From NCBI RefSeq assembly GCF_013823285.1, contig NZ_PNLV01000009.1:1-43118 (forward strand): 43,118 nt of DNA, given 5' to 3'. The position numbers and the translations under genes are program-made. Each line of letters opens with the position of its first letter. Within the stretch, counting starts at the first letter, position 1. This DNA comes from Brevundimonas sp. (GTDB lineage: Bacteria; Pseudomonadota; Alphaproteobacteria; Caulobacterales; Caulobacteraceae). Shown here piece by piece: positions 24,684 to 31,926 of the stretch. Under the pieces are notes generated by a model. It searched no databases and was not told where the DNA came from. It worked only from the letters and a program-made list of their open reading frames with translations.

Positions 24684-24950
24684 TCAGGACAACAGTGCGG
24701 CGACGATCAAAATCCCGAGGCAGACCGCCGCTGCCGCGTACCAAAACCTGGGCGTCAGCCTCCCGCCCAGACTTCCGCCCTCCGGCGCGTGCCGGATGGG
24801 TGGCTCCTGGACCTGGGGCGGAGGCGCGGTCGAGTTCCCTCCGGCTTCGGCGTCAGTAGCTCCGGGGGAGAGGGCGGGATCGAACACCGGCGTGGCGCCG
24901 TTCTGGCCTTTCTTGCGGCTTTCTATGTCTCGCGACTGGGGGTGAGGCAT
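24684..24950 (-). CDS. small C-tail-anchored membrane protein
   Basis: 88 residues. The first 65 are hydrophilic and Pro/Gly rich (FDPALSPGATDAEAGG, QEPPIRHAPEGG). The last 20 form one membrane helix (FWYAAAAVCLGILIVAALLS). That plan fits small tail-anchored envelope proteins of unknown role. ATG 24950 has GGAAG upstream. It sits between the SDR and the L,D-transpeptidase on the same strand (60 and 35 bp gaps), so it is probably in their operon. Confidence 0.65.
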   Translation of the reverse strand: MPHPQSRDIESRKKGQNGATPVFDPALSPGATDAEAGGNSTAPPPQVQEPPIRHAPEGGSLGGRLTPRFWYAAAAVCLGILIVAALLS

Positions 24951-25010
24951 CGTGACGCTTCCGCACTTGGTGAGAGGGGCGCCGACCGAGGACGCCCTTC
25001 CGGGTTCAGA

Positions 25011-26054
25011 TTAGGCCGCCCACCGTCCGGGGGCGCCCCCGTTGGAGAGACGACGGGCGAGCAGCACCGCCGCGCCCGCGCCAAGCGCGGCCAGGCCCAG
25101 CCCGGCCCCGGCGACGGCCCCGGGGTGCTTCTGGGCCGCGGTGTAGACGCTGAATTTGCGTCCAGGGCCCTTGTCGGCACGGTACATGTCGCCGTCGTCG
25201 GAGTGAGCGAACAGGCTGTCAGCCTCGGTGCGCGGTTTTTCGGTCTGCTGCACCTTGGGCATGGACCAGGCGAAGAAGCGGTCCGCCAGCCCCGGCGCGA
25301 GGACGGCCGCGCCCACCATCATCCGACCCGAAGCGCCCACGGTGATGTCTCGCACCCGATGCGTCGCCGCATGCAGGATCGCACCGGCCACAACCTCCGG
25401 CGCATAGACCGGCGGGGCGACCTGTGGATCGCTATCCATGTGATTGCGCGCGTGGACAGGGAACGGCGTGCCGATGCCCGACGGCTTGATCAGGGTTACG
25501 GACACCGGGGCGCCTTCGTGCCTCAGTTCCATACGCAGCCCGTCGGTGAAGCCCTTCACCGCGTGCTTGCTGGCGGCGTAGGCGCTCAGCAGGGGAATGG
25601 CGAAGTCCGAGTTGATGGAGCCGATGTTGATCACGACGCCGCCGCCGGTGGTGCGGAAGTGCTGCACCGCGGCTTTGGAGCCGAACACGACACCCCAGTA
25701 GTTGGTCTGAAAAAGGCGCTCATGCTCCTCGATCGGGATGTCCATGAGATCCCCATAAATCCCGACGCCTGCGTCGTTCACCCAGGTGTCGAAACCGCCG
25801 AACTCGCGCAGAGCCGTTTGCACCACGCCGTCGACATCCGCCTCTACGCCCACGTCCGCGACGGCGTAGGCGACGCGCCCGCCCTGTTCGCGCAACTCGT
25901 CACAGATCGTCTTCAGGGCGTCCTCGTTGCGCGCCACCAGAACGACCGCCGCGCCCTCCGCGACCGCTTGCCGGGCCGTGGCAAGACCGATTCCGGACGA
26001 GGCGCCGGTGATCACGATGGTCTGTTGATCAAGGGACTTGGGCCGGAACTTCAT
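25011..26054 (-). CDS. membrane-anchored short-chain dehydrogenase (SDR)
   Basis: 347 residues from ATG 26054 (AAAGGA before it), not the track start at 26111. Classical SDR features are TGASSGIG near residue 16, NDAG (a variant of NNAG) near 90, GSIN, and the catalytic pair Tyr/Lys in YAASK near 160. After the SDR core a linker of about 50 residues leads to a membrane helix (AVAGAGLGLAALGAGAAVLLA) near the end, so the enzyme is probably tethered to the inner membrane. Substrate unknown. A terminator hairpin lies in its leader. Confidence 0.85.
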   Translation of the reverse strand: MKFRPKSLDQQTIVITGASSGIGLATARQAVAEGAAVVLVARNEDALKTICDELREQGGRVAYAVADVGVEADVDGVVQTALREFGGFDTWVNDAGVGIYGDLMDIPIEEHERLFQTNYWGVVFGSKAAVQHFRTTGGGVVINIGSINSDFAIPLLSAYAASKHAVKGFTDGLRMELRHEGAPVSVTLIKPSGIGTPFPVHARNHMDSDPQVAPPVYAPEVVAGAILHAATHRVRDITVGASGRMMVGAAVLAPGLADRFFAWSMPKVQQTEKPRTEADSLFAHSDDGDMYRADKGPGRKFSVYTAAQKHPGAVAGAGLGLAALGAGAAVLLARRLSNGGAPGRWAA

Positions 26055-26078
26055 GGCGAATCCTTTCGTCGCATACTC

Positions 26079-26109
26079 AAAAAAGAGGAGCGGCCATGAG
26101 CCGCCCCTC
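26079..26109 (-). terminator. intrinsic terminator or attenuator just upstream of the SDR gene
   Basis: On the minus strand GAGGGGCGGC-TCATG-GCCGCTCCTC is followed by TTTTTT. The hairpin is near perfect (9 of 10 pairs). The T run ends only 25 bases before the SDR ATG, with the ribosome binding site between. No coding gene on the minus strand ends here, so it is either the end of an unannotated RNA or an attenuator. Confidence 0.65.
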
Positions 26110-26390
26110 ATTAAACAAGCCGGCGCAGGCTGGCTGGTTCCCCGAAATCGGGTCAGTGCTGCCGGTGCAGACTGGCGGGCTCGGAAATGTGCCGCAAAGC
26201 GTCACCGCTTTAGCCGGCGTCGGCAGAACGGCTCACGTCGCCGAGTGAGATCCTTCCGCCTATGTCGACTGTCGGACCGTGGCGGAGGGCACAGGGCGCA
26301 AAGTTTCTCGCGCGACACAAACCTTGAGCGCGGACCGGCCGGGGCCCCGGGCATCATCCTACCAGGCCGTGTGATGGGCAGCGAAATGAG

Positions 26391-26418
26391 CCGGGCTGTT
26401 TCGCCGAGCGAAACCCGG
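26391..26418. repeat. hairpin with perfect GTTTCGC/GCGAAAC stem
   Basis: GTTTCGC-CGA-GCGAAAC, extended by outer CCGG pairs across a small bulge, lies in the non-coding region between the SDR and P450 genes. There is no T run. It could be a structured RNA element or an operator. Confidence 0.4.
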
Positions 26419-26479
26419 ACCACCCGGAACGGGAGCTTCGATGTCAGGAAAAAAGCCTATGTGTGCAAAACCCGACGGA

Positions 26480-26702
26480 ACGTCGGCCTTGGAGGCGCCT
26501 TACCTCCCTTGTCGCGGCTCGAGATGTGCGCGCCGTGTCAGTTCCTGGAGCCCCCGTCATGAGCATGGCGGGGGTTCTTGGTTGTAATGGGTGCAGGCGG
26601 ATGCCGCCCGGCTCGCCAACACCCAGACCCCTGTTCCTCGCGTCGGCACAAGGCGTGGGCAGCGTTACGTTCCATCCTCCTGGCGTGTTTGGCTGCGGCT
26701 AG
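26480..26702 (+). pseudogene. decayed duplicate of the 28.5-29.1 kb small-gene segment
   Basis: Two blocks here match the segment 2 kb downstream. TCGGCTCG-GATGTGCGCGCC then GTGTCAGTTCC at about 26516-26548 matches 28529-28561. Also, the frame ending at 26702 reads SAQGVGSVTF, matching SAQGVGSVAF of the 108-residue gene at 28801. The copy here changes frame between AAR(L)AN and SAQGV and stops early, so it is broken. Between 26110 and 26846 I see no intact gene. Confidence 0.55.
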
Positions 26703-26846
26703 CCCGGCGTTACAGCAGGAGCTTCATCGATGCTGATCGCCCCGCCACGGTGCATTTTCGATCCGAGTCCGAAATCAGAAAGATGACTTGGAGCCTCCGT
26801 CTTAAGGGCAGACGGATTCCCGCTGCGGCCGTAAAGGTGTCTCCGT

Positions 26847-28205
26847 TCACTTCGCCGTCACCAAGAACCTCAAGGTGTAGTTGTCCAGTGTTCCCGGCAG
26901 CCGCCGGGGCGAGAGCCTCTCGGGCTCTTCCAGATTCATCGTCATTCGTGTGAGCAGGCGGCGCAGGGCCAACGAGGCGGTCATGGGTACAAAGTGCGCC
27001 GCCGGGCAGACTACCGGGCCGTGGCTGAACGGAACCAGGGCCAGGTCCGGCCGGACGATCCCGTCGGTCCACAAGGCCGGGTCGAACACGTGGGCCTGGT
27101 CCAGAGTTTCGTCGTCCCGATGGAAGAAGGGGGCGAAGATGAAGATGTGCACGTCCTCATCCAGACCGCCGCGCGCCCATCGGACCGGCCGTGTAGTTTC
27201 ACGGAGGATGGCGGGCGTTGTGGGCCACAGCCGCAGTGCTTCCAGAAAACAGGCGCGCAGATAGTCGAGAGACGGAACGGCTTTCCCCTCTGCAGCAGCA
27301 ATCTCGGCGCGCGCCTTTTCCTCCGCAGCGGAATGGGCCGAAAGCAGGGCCAGGGTTCGAAACAACGCCATGCCGCCTGGGTCGAAGGCGAACAGGTACT
27401 GCGGCAATTGATGGTGGGGCTGAAGGCCTGCTTCCGGACAAAGCTGGGCCATCCGACCCGCCAGGCTTTGGGGATCCGCCTTATCGACATAGCGGCGCAG
27501 ACTCCGCAGAAACGCCTCGCGGCCTTTCCGGTGCCTGGGACGCAGGAAGGCGTAATTCGCTCGGTAGCGCAGATCCTCAAGCAGGTCGGTCAGTTCCGTG
27601 TCGTCCCTCGCGTCGTCGCCCAGCACGATGCGCCTGACCGTGCGCATCCAACCGGTGAAAAAGCTGTCCCAGTCGAGAACGCCCTGCTCGAGAGCCTGGT
27701 CGCAGACCGCATCCATTTCTTCGGCCACGACCTTGGCGAACCGTTCGCTCATGGAGTGGATCGGACAACCGGTCTCCAGCGTCTCTTCGTTGAGCCGCCG
27801 CCGCTTTTCGCGATCGGCGCCCTTTGACGCGAGAACGACATGGGGCTCGAAGTGATTCAGGGCCGAGCGCTTTTCGCGGGTAGCCGCATCGAAGGGATCG
27901 GGTGAGCCTTCCAGCACCATGCGCACATCAGCTGGCGACAACAGCAGGGCCTGGCGTCGGAACGGGACCGCCAGAACCAGGGGCCCGGCCCCATGCTTGC
28001 GCCGCAGCGCCTGCAACCGTTTCACCGCCCGGTCGTCGAGGCCTTTCCGCTCAGCGTATCCCACCACCTTCCGGCGGCGGATGAGCGGGCCCTTCCCCAG
28101 AGTGGGAAGGATCACAGCCTTTAGGACAGCGAAGGTATCGAGGACGCCCGCGTGTGAGACCGCGTGTGGCGAAACGGCCATGAGAACGGGCTCAGTGCGG
28201 GTCAT
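26847..28205 (-). CDS. cytochrome P450-like protein
   Basis: 452 residues from ATG 28205, with GGAGG before it. P450 landmarks are the K-helix ExxR (FLEALRLW near 320), a PERF-like region (FDPALWTD), and the heme loop PFSHGPVVCPAAHF with the Cys ligand near 414. The I-helix, normally AGxET, reads FAFDPGGMALF, so the oxygen-activating acid-Thr pair is missing. That suggests atypical chemistry, or peroxide use as in some bacterial P450s. It has no membrane anchor. A symmetric EcfG-type promoter lies about 80 bp upstream. No redox partner gene is nearby. Confidence 0.8.
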   Translation of the reverse strand: MTRTEPVLMAVSPHAVSHAGVLDTFAVLKAVILPTLGKGPLIRRRKVVGYAERKGLDDRAVKRLQALRRKHGAGPLVLAVPFRRQALLLSPADVRMVLEGSPDPFDAATREKRSALNHFEPHVVLASKGADREKRRRLNEETLETGCPIHSMSERFAKVVAEEMDAVCDQALEQGVLDWDSFFTGWMRTVRRIVLGDDARDDTELTDLLEDLRYRANYAFLRPRHRKGREAFLRSLRRYVDKADPQSLAGRMAQLCPEAGLQPHHQLPQYLFAFDPGGMALFRTLALLSAHSAAEEKARAEIAAAEGKAVPSLDYLRACFLEALRLWPTTPAILRETTRPVRWARGGLDEDVHIFIFAPFFHRDDETLDQAHVFDPALWTDGIVRPDLALVPFSHGPVVCPAAHFVPMTASLALRRLLTRMTMNLEEPERLSPRRLPGTLDNYTLRFLVTAK

Positions 28206-28286
28206 GTGACCTCCAGCGTAAGACAGGACGATGCGCCTTTATCGAAGCGGCGCGCGACGCATCTGGAAGGACGAACGCCTTGGTCA

Positions 28287-28314
28287 GGAACCCGGTGACG
28301 TAGAGGGTAGTTCC
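28287..28314. promoter_or_regulatory. symmetric EcfG-type promoter, possibly bidirectional
   Basis: The sequence is GGAAC-N18-GTTCC, which reads the same on both strands. Each strand therefore shows a -35 GGAAC and a -10 GTT at EcfG spacing. The minus direction leads to the P450 gene, and the plus direction leads into the 28.3-28.6 kb non-coding segment. Confidence 0.6.
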
Positions 28315-28597
28315 TCAGAACCGTCTGCGACTCGTTGATCGAAAACGGACGCCAGGAAAGCCTCCCTGAACATCGCCGATGTTCCCGCGTGGAGGACTCC
28401 TCGTGCAGGCGGTTTTCCGGCGTTAGGCCGGGGTCTGCTCACCGAGGCGCCCCTTCAGCATATCCCGCTCTGATGATGAGTCCGAAGCCGACGGGACATC
28501 GATCGGGGCAATGCCTTTTGCACTGTCTCGGCTCGGATGTGCGCGCCCCGTGTCAGTTCCGGGCCCATCCGCGGTGGCGGTGCTCTTGGCTGAGAAG
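28315..28597 (+). other. non-coding segment with inverted repeat, possible RNA
   Basis: The only ORF (from 28335) has no ribosome binding site and a poor composition. The segment holds a perfect 7-bp inverted repeat GAACATC-GCC-GATGTTC at 28368-28384. At 28529-28561 it carries the block shared with 26.5 kb. A transcript from the plus side of the symmetric promoter would cross it. RNA function is an inference. Confidence 0.35.
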
Positions 28598-28623
28598 GGA
28601 ACAGATGGCCAGCACTGTATGTT
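28598..28623 (+). promoter_or_regulatory. EcfG-type promoter of the 52-residue gene
   Basis: GGAAC is followed 18 bases later by GTT (GGAAC-N17-tGTT), within the EcfG spacing range. The promoter ends 22 bases before the ATG at 28646, leaving a short leader with AAGGAG. Confidence 0.65.
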
Positions 28624-28645
28624 CGCTTACTGAAGGAGAATGCGC

Positions 28646-28804
28646 ATGACCACAGGAAATCCCGAGGAGAAACCCCGGACCGCACCGGCGGAAGGCGACA
28701 ACGACCGCGAGGACACGACGCCCGAAATCGCCGCTGATGACGCCGGGGCCTCGGCCATGGCGGAACGGAAAGCCAAGAAGTTGGAACAGCGGGAAAAGTC
28801 ATGA
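28646..28804 (+). CDS. 52-residue charged protein
   Basis: Too short for the track. MTTGNPEEKPRTAPAEGDND opens an acidic stretch, and the end is a basic helix (AMAERKAKKLEQREKS). AAGGAG precedes the ATG, an EcfG-type promoter lies just upstream, and the stop overlaps the next start (ATGA). It has the look of a small general-stress protein. No family is recognised. Confidence 0.65.
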   Translation: MTTGNPEEKPRTAPAEGDNDREDTTPEIAADDAGASAMAERKAKKLEQREKS

Positions 28805-29127
28805 AGAAGCCGCGCCCTTCGACGCCCCCTGAGCCCTACACCCCCGGGGAACAGATGGATCGACCCATCAAGCCCGTCGAACGCGAGGTCATGAACCGGG
28901 AAGCCGCCACATTGGCCATGCGCTCGCACCACCATGCGTTTGCAGGGTCAGCCCAAGGCGTGGGCAGCGTCGCCTTCGACGACCCCGGAGCGTATGACGT
29001 CAGCCAGCCCGCTGTTCAACCGGAGCAGCGGCTCAACTCCGATCCAGCGGCCACGCCGCATTCCGATCCGTGTCCGAGCGCCGAGGCCAGCCGTATTCGC
29101 GCGGGGGGCTTGGCTCCGGGGGAGTAG
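28801..29127 (+). CDS. 108-residue hydrophilic protein
   Basis: Starts inside the previous stop codon, so it is coupled to it. The sequence is Pro-rich at the start (KKPRPSTPPEPYTPGEQM), then has a helix with a His cluster (MRSHHHAFAG) and a conserved-looking SAQGVGSVAFDDPGAY. The end is disordered. A broken copy of the middle part lies at 26.6 kb, which suggests the family duplicates locally. Function unknown. Confidence 0.6.
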   Translation: MKKPRPSTPPEPYTPGEQMDRPIKPVEREVMNREAATLAMRSHHHAFAGSAQGVGSVAFDDPGAYDVSQPAVQPEQRLNSDPAATPHSDPCPSAEASRIRAGGLAPGE

Positions 29128-29314
29128 GCTGCCTGTGGGGAGGCTGACTCCCGCAGCTTACCATATGGCCACTTGATCCCCTCAGGATGTGTTCTCCCAG
29201 CGAGCATGGGCGCCCGCTGGACCAGCGTGGCCTCGCCCGAGCCGAGGCTCCCGATTTTGTGCGCAACCAGCTTGATTGCGTCGCGTTCCCTCGTGGCGGC
29301 TGGAGGCCGCTTGA

Positions 29315-29476
29315 ATGCGATCATCCCAAGAGTGCAAGGCCAAAGCCCGCGAGATGGACGGCTTGGCCAGGGAGGCGACAGCAGACCCCATTCGGGCTGG
29401 TTTTCTTTCAATGGCGGCGCATTGGCGAGAGCTAGCCGTCGTTGCGGCATATCAAGAGGCGATGAAGCGTCGCTAA
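29315..29476 (+). CDS. 53-residue helical protein of a common alphaproteobacterial type
   Basis: Too short for the track. MRSSQECKAKAREMDGLARE then MAAHWRELAVVAAYQEAM has the pattern of a widespread small-protein type: a Cys-containing first helix followed by a helix with Met-Ala-x-x-Trp-Arg-x-Leu. GGAGG lies 7 bases before the ATG. Role unknown. The 29128-29314 stretch before it has no gene I can support. Confidence 0.6.
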   Translation: MRSSQECKAKAREMDGLAREATADPIRAGFLSMAAHWRELAVVAAYQEAMKRR

Positions 29477-29587
29477 TGTCGGCTCAGCGACAGACCGTCT
29501 GCTGTGACGCGGCTATTGTGATGTGGAACCGCTGGCCGCCATCGTCGCCGGCCGCCCTTCCTGGACCCTGCAATGCGGGAGACGGAA

Positions 29588-29821
29588 ATGACCTATTTTT
29601 GCTTTATCGAGTCCTCCATCTTGTCCGTTCCCCATATGGAACCCTTGGTCGCGGACGACCTGGACGAAGCAAAACTGGAAGCCGAAGCCCTCCTCGGCCA
29701 GCACGCCAGTGGTTATGCGGCACATATCGTTAAGGACGAGAGGCGGCTGACCAGCATTCGCCGAGCCCGCGCACCGAAGGCTGCCCCTTTGGAAAATGGA
29801 CCTGCGCCGTCGTCCCTTTAG
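29588..29821 (+). CDS. 77-residue hypothetical protein
   Basis: From ATG 29588 (MTYFCFIESSILSVPHMEPL), with GGAGACGGAA before it. It is a short beta-beta-alpha protein: two strands, then a helix (DLDEAKLEAEALLGQH) and a strand (GYAAHIVKDERRL). Similar small proteins with an HMEPL-type turn occur in Caulobacterales. The basic tail is disordered. Function unknown. Confidence 0.6.
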   Translation: MTYFCFIESSILSVPHMEPLVADDLDEAKLEAEALLGQHASGYAAHIVKDERRLTSIRRARAPKAAPLENGPAPSSL

Positions 29822-30046
29822 GTCCGCGCATAAACGCGCGCCGCACCCTTCAGACAACGTCCTCCGCGGCGGATTTCGTTGAACGAAAGTCGCCTTTCTG
29901 GCGGGGAGTGCCAGTCCGCTCCTGGCGCAAGGCGGACCGGAGACTGCCCGGCTAGAGTTCTAGTCGCTGTTTTCACCACAACATGTGCGCTACCAGGAAG
30001 CCCCTAGCAGTAGGGACCGACATAGGTACCGGACGGCATTCCACAT
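29822..30046. other. intergenic region, no gene seen
   Basis: Between the 77-residue gene and tRNA-Ser. It contains only short imperfect repeats (CTAGAGTTCTAG) and the region that a tRNA-Ser transcript would leave. No ORF with a ribosome binding site is present. Confidence 0.4.
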
Positions 30047-30082
30047 AAAAAAATCTAATTATTCCGCCGTTTAATTGGGCGG
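30047..30082 (-). terminator. terminator of tRNA-Ser
   Basis: On the minus strand CCGCC-CAATTAAA-C-GGCGG directly follows the tRNA CCA end. An A/T-rich stretch with seven T comes 10 bases later. Confidence 0.5.
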
Positions 30083-30172
<90 letters not shown>

Positions 30173-30256
30173 GCGGTCGCTGTTTCCCCTGGGGGTGGTC
30201 GAGCGAGGCGGGATGTCTAATCGGCCCGGGCGTTTCCCGCAAGCGTTCCGTTGCGA

Positions 30257-31207
30257 TTATCGCTGGCCGGGCAGGGACAAGCCGGTGACGCCGCCGCCGG
30301 AGGCCTCGGCGCCCCGGTAGCGATAGAGTTCGGCGGGCCGCCCGCCGGTGGCGGCGCTCAGCCGTCCGGTGGGTTCGACCAGGCCGGTGCGCTCCACGCC
30401 GCGGCGGAAATTCTGCTTGTGCAGCGACAGGCCCGAGACCGCCTCCGCTGCGGCCTGCAACTGGGACAGGGTGAAGGTGTCCGGCGTCAGGTCGAACAGC
30501 ACCGGGCGGTATTTCAACTTGCTGCGCAGACGGCCGATCGCGGTGGCCAGAATGCGGCGGTGGTCCGACACCATGGCGCGGCCCGGGATGGCGCCGGGGG
30601 CGGACTGCCCGTGGTCGCGCACCGCTTCGGGCGTCAGGCCGGCCTCATAGAGCAGTTCGTAACGCTCCAGCACCTGCTGCTCGTTCCAGCGCCCGCCCTT
30701 CAGGGCGAACAGACGCTCGGCCCGGGCCGCGCGGGGGGCTGCATCCGGACCGGCCGCCCATGCCGCCAGGGCGGGCGCGATCAGCCGGTCGATCATGTCC
30801 GGCCGCCCCCGGCGCCAGTCCTCCCACGGGAAGAATTCCAGAACCGGCGTCCAGGCGGACCCGGGGCCGGCCACCGCGCTCGGGTCATGGGTCAGGGCCA
30901 GATAGCCCACCGAGACCACGCGCCGGGCGCCCACGCCCATCTCAGCGCGCGGCGATTCCCGCCCCGCGTCGCCGAAGGTGTAGAGTTGCTCCACATAGCC
31001 TAGGGGAAAGGTGGTCTGTTCGGCCACGAAATCGCGCAGGGCCAGTTCGAAGGTGCGGTGCCGGGTCGGCTCGAACGGGCCGAAGGGCAGGCCGGCGCCG
31101 TCGGGGCCGCCCCCGGTGGTCAGCACCACCGCCTCGCCGTCGCGCAGGGCGAACACCACCACCGACAGCCCGATCAGCACGCCTTGGTCCTGAACGGCGC
31201 GGTTCAT
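30257..31207 (-). CDS. NrtR-like NAD regulator (Nudix plus winged helix)
   Basis: 316 residues from ATG 31207. GGAG is correctly spaced from it but touches the GTG at 31213. The N-terminal half is a Nudix-like fold (VQDQGVLIGLSVVVFALRDG, LPFGPFEPTRHRT) without a complete Nudix box, so it is probably a sensor and not a hydrolase. The C-terminal half is a winged helix with TLSQLQAAAEAVSGLSLHKQNFRR. This is the COG4111 'NAD regulator' plan in Alphaproteobacteria, related to NrtR, which senses ADP-ribose. It follows an HD hydrolase by 2 bp, so the two are co-expressed. Confidence 0.75.
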   Translation of the reverse strand: MNRAVQDQGVLIGLSVVVFALRDGEAVVLTTGGGPDGAGLPFGPFEPTRHRTFELALRDFVAEQTTFPLGYVEQLYTFGDAGRESPRAEMGVGARRVVSVGYLALTHDPSAVAGPGSAWTPVLEFFPWEDWRRGRPDMIDRLIAPALAAWAAGPDAAPRAARAERLFALKGGRWNEQQVLERYELLYEAGLTPEAVRDHGQSAPGAIPGRAMVSDHRRILATAIGRLRSKLKYRPVLFDLTPDTFTLSQLQAAAEAVSGLSLHKQNFRRGVERTGLVEPTGRLSAATGGRPAELYRYRGAEASGGGVTGLSLPGQR

Positions 31208-31209
31208 GG

Positions 31210-31863
31210 TCACTCCGTGTGCCAGGCGTCGGGGGCGGGCAGGGCGCCCATGGCCCCGGCCAGCAGGCGATAGCGCTCCAGATACCGCGCCTGGGCCTGG
31301 CCTGCGGGCAGGGGCTGGATGACAAGATCATAGTCCGGGGGCGGGGCGCCGAACAGGCGCAGGGACTCCTTGCGATCGAACCCCGCCAGCTGCGTCGCCT
31401 CGAAGAAGGCGCAGGCCCGGTCGGCCTTCTTTATCAGGCTCTTGACGGCCACGGGCGACTTCGGCGGCAGGCCGAAACGCAGGTGAATGGCGCTTTCCAG
31501 CCGCGCCTCGAATTCCTTGTAGTTGAAGCCCAGGGCCGATTTGAACGGCGAGATCATATCGCCGATCACATATTCGGAGGCGTCATGCAGCAGGGCCGCA
31601 AGCCGCCATTTTGGCGCGATGTCCGGCTGGATGTGGGCCACGATCTCCTCGACCACAACGCTGTGCTGGGCGACCGAAAAGGCGTGGTCGCCGAGGGTCT
31701 GGCCGTTCCAGCGGGCGACCCGGGCCAGGCCGTGGGCGATGTCCTCGATCTCGATGTCGAAGGGCGACGGATCCAGCAGGTCCAGCCGCCGGCCGGACAG
31801 CATCCGCTGCCAGGCGCGGGGCGCCTTTTCGCTGGGTCTCTTTCGCGTCTGGGCCAAGATCAC
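31210..31863 (-). CDS. YfbR-like HD-domain hydrolase
   Basis: 217 residues. HD-family metal ligands are visible: His in VAQHSVVV near 67, the HD pair in LLHDASEYVIGDMISPFK near 93, and a later Asp in KKADRACAFFEA. The sequence is like YfbR/HDDC2 5'-deoxynucleotidases, which cut dNMPs to nucleosides, but the substrate is not proven. The track start is GTG 31863. TTG at 31857 has better spacing to GGAG and could be the true start. It is coupled to the NrtR-like gene. Confidence 0.75.
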   Translation of the reverse strand: MILAQTRKRPSEKAPRAWQRMLSGRRLDLLDPSPFDIEIEDIAHGLARVARWNGQTLGDHAFSVAQHSVVVEEIVAHIQPDIAPKWRLAALLHDASEYVIGDMISPFKSALGFNYKEFEARLESAIHLRFGLPPKSPVAVKSLIKKADRACAFFEATQLAGFDRKESLRLFGAPPPDYDLVIQPLPAGQAQARYLERYRLLAGAMGALPAPDAWHTE

Positions 31864-31926
31864 TCCGTCGGTTCGAGGCCCCGGACGTGACGCATTCGCG
31901 CACAGCGATCAAGCCCGTCGGCCCGC

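Noticed and set aside
24609-26099. 496-residue plus-strand ORF
   Set aside because: Antisense of the SDR gene, whose TGASSGIG and YAASK motifs are intact.
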